This document shows positions 29,777 to 30,034 of a DNA stretch of 30,034 nt, in pieces. Position 1 is the stretch's first letter. Each line of letters starts with the position of its first letter. The notes below the pieces were generated by a model that searched no databases, was not told the origin of the DNA, and worked only from the letters and a program-made list of their open reading frames with translations. Source of the DNA: CAYNWK01 sp964400875 (lineage in GTDB: Bacteria; Chloroflexota; Anaerolineae; Anaerolineales; UBA4823); contig CAYNWK010000046.1 in NCBI GenBank assembly GCA_964400875.1, positions 1 to 30,034 of the forward strand, in the 5' to 3' direction. Position numbers and translations under genes: made by a program.

Positions 29777-30034
29777 TTAACCGATCTCGAACTCTTTGAT
29801 CAGGCGCTTCTCCACCGGGCTGTCGATCAGGGCTTTCACTTTGACGTATGCTTCGATCCCCGAACCGAGCAGTTTGCGTTTGAGCAGCTCATCAACCTGG
29901 AACAACCCGGCGGAGTTGTTCATCAACACGTTGATCTGGATGGGTTTATCCTCCCCCTCCACGATCTCGACGCTGTCCACCGCTGCGGCGGAGAGAGAAT
30001 AGATATCCACGTTGCCGGCCTCGTAGGGGATGCG
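29777..30034 (-). CDS. C-terminal part of an unknown protein (partial)
   Basis: The reading frame continues to the window edge (RIPYEAGN before the possible GTG start at 30010), so this is the last part of a longer gene whose start is beyond position 30034. The 85 visible residues read through VDSVEIVEGEDKPIQINVLM, NNSAGLFQVDELLKRKLLGS and EKRLIKEFEIG at the end. I do not recognise a family. There is no membrane helix in the visible part. It is convergent with the GntR regulator, and the 94-bp gap between them holds no clear terminator. Confidence 0.7.
   Translation of the reverse strand, partial: RIPYEAGNVDIYSLSAAAVDSVEIVEGEDKPIQINVLMNNSAGLFQVDELLKRKLLGSGIEAYVKVKALIDSPVEKRLIKEFEIG

Noticed and set aside
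1..30034. CRISPR arrays, tRNA or rRNA genes, prophage or transposase genes
   Set aside because: No regularly spaced repeats, cloverleaf sequences, rRNA-like stretches or integrase/transposase motifs were seen by eye.

Overview
The window is GC-rich, densely coded bacterial DNA. Several things point to an uncultured anaerobic member of the Chloroflexota, probably Anaerolineae-like. Lipoproteins carry long Thr/Pro-rich linkers after the lipobox, there is a DUF4062-STAND ATPase with a helical-repeat tail, and a tungstate transporter sits with a molybdenum-storage-like protein. The taxonomic call is inference. I see no rRNA, tRNA, CRISPR array, prophage or transposase.

Layout. (1) 1-1946: an OmpR-type response regulator and its membrane histidine kinase. 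(2) 1947-4371: two secreted alpha/beta-hydrolase lipoproteins, one per strand, the second behind a clear extended -10 promoter. (3) 4372-5496: methylglyoxal synthase (mgsA) with a long leader full of inverted repeats and a strong terminator. (4) 5515-6945: an ArsR-type repressor followed by two SRPBCC/AHSA1-type proteins. The ArsR gene looks leaderless, and a perfect 24-bp palindrome spans its -10 box and start codon. (5) 6946-10174: a MITE-like palindromic element, a 906-aa DUF4062-STAND protein, and a 12-codon ORF with full expression signals that looks like a frameshifted gene remnant. (6) 10175-10999: an isolated polytopic membrane protein. (7) 11277-23634: a surface-polysaccharide locus. 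An eight-gene minus-strand operon encodes an O-antigen-ligase/polymerase-like protein, a processive GT2, a nucleotidyltransferase-like protein, a cobalamin-type radical SAM enzyme, two methyltransferases, a flippase and a nucleoside phosphorylase. A divergent plus-strand set encodes two GT4 glycosyltransferases and a polyprenyl-phosphate sugar phosphotransferase. (8) 23707-29682: a probable tungstate/molybdate homeostasis island. It holds an orphan TiaS-like domain protein, a small unknown protein, a DUF134 regulator, a MosA/MosB-like storage protein, TupA-TupC-TupB, and a GntR regulator fused to an oxyanion-binding-like domain. (9) 29777-30034: the C-terminal part of an unknown protein running off the edge.

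How the parts work together. In region 7 the sugar phosphotransferase would load the first sugar on the lipid carrier, the GT4 and GT2 enzymes extend it, the flippase moves it across the membrane, and the ligase/polymerase finishes it. The radical SAM enzyme and methyltransferases may decorate the glycan. In region 8 TupBCA would import tungstate (or molybdate), the MosA/B-like protein could store it, and the GntR fusion could sense it in the cytoplasm. The DUF134 protein probably acts on the perfect 26-bp palindrome lying between two divergent genes. That palindrome and the gene set around it are the most interesting signal in the window. Functions are read from motifs and recalled family features; no database search was run.
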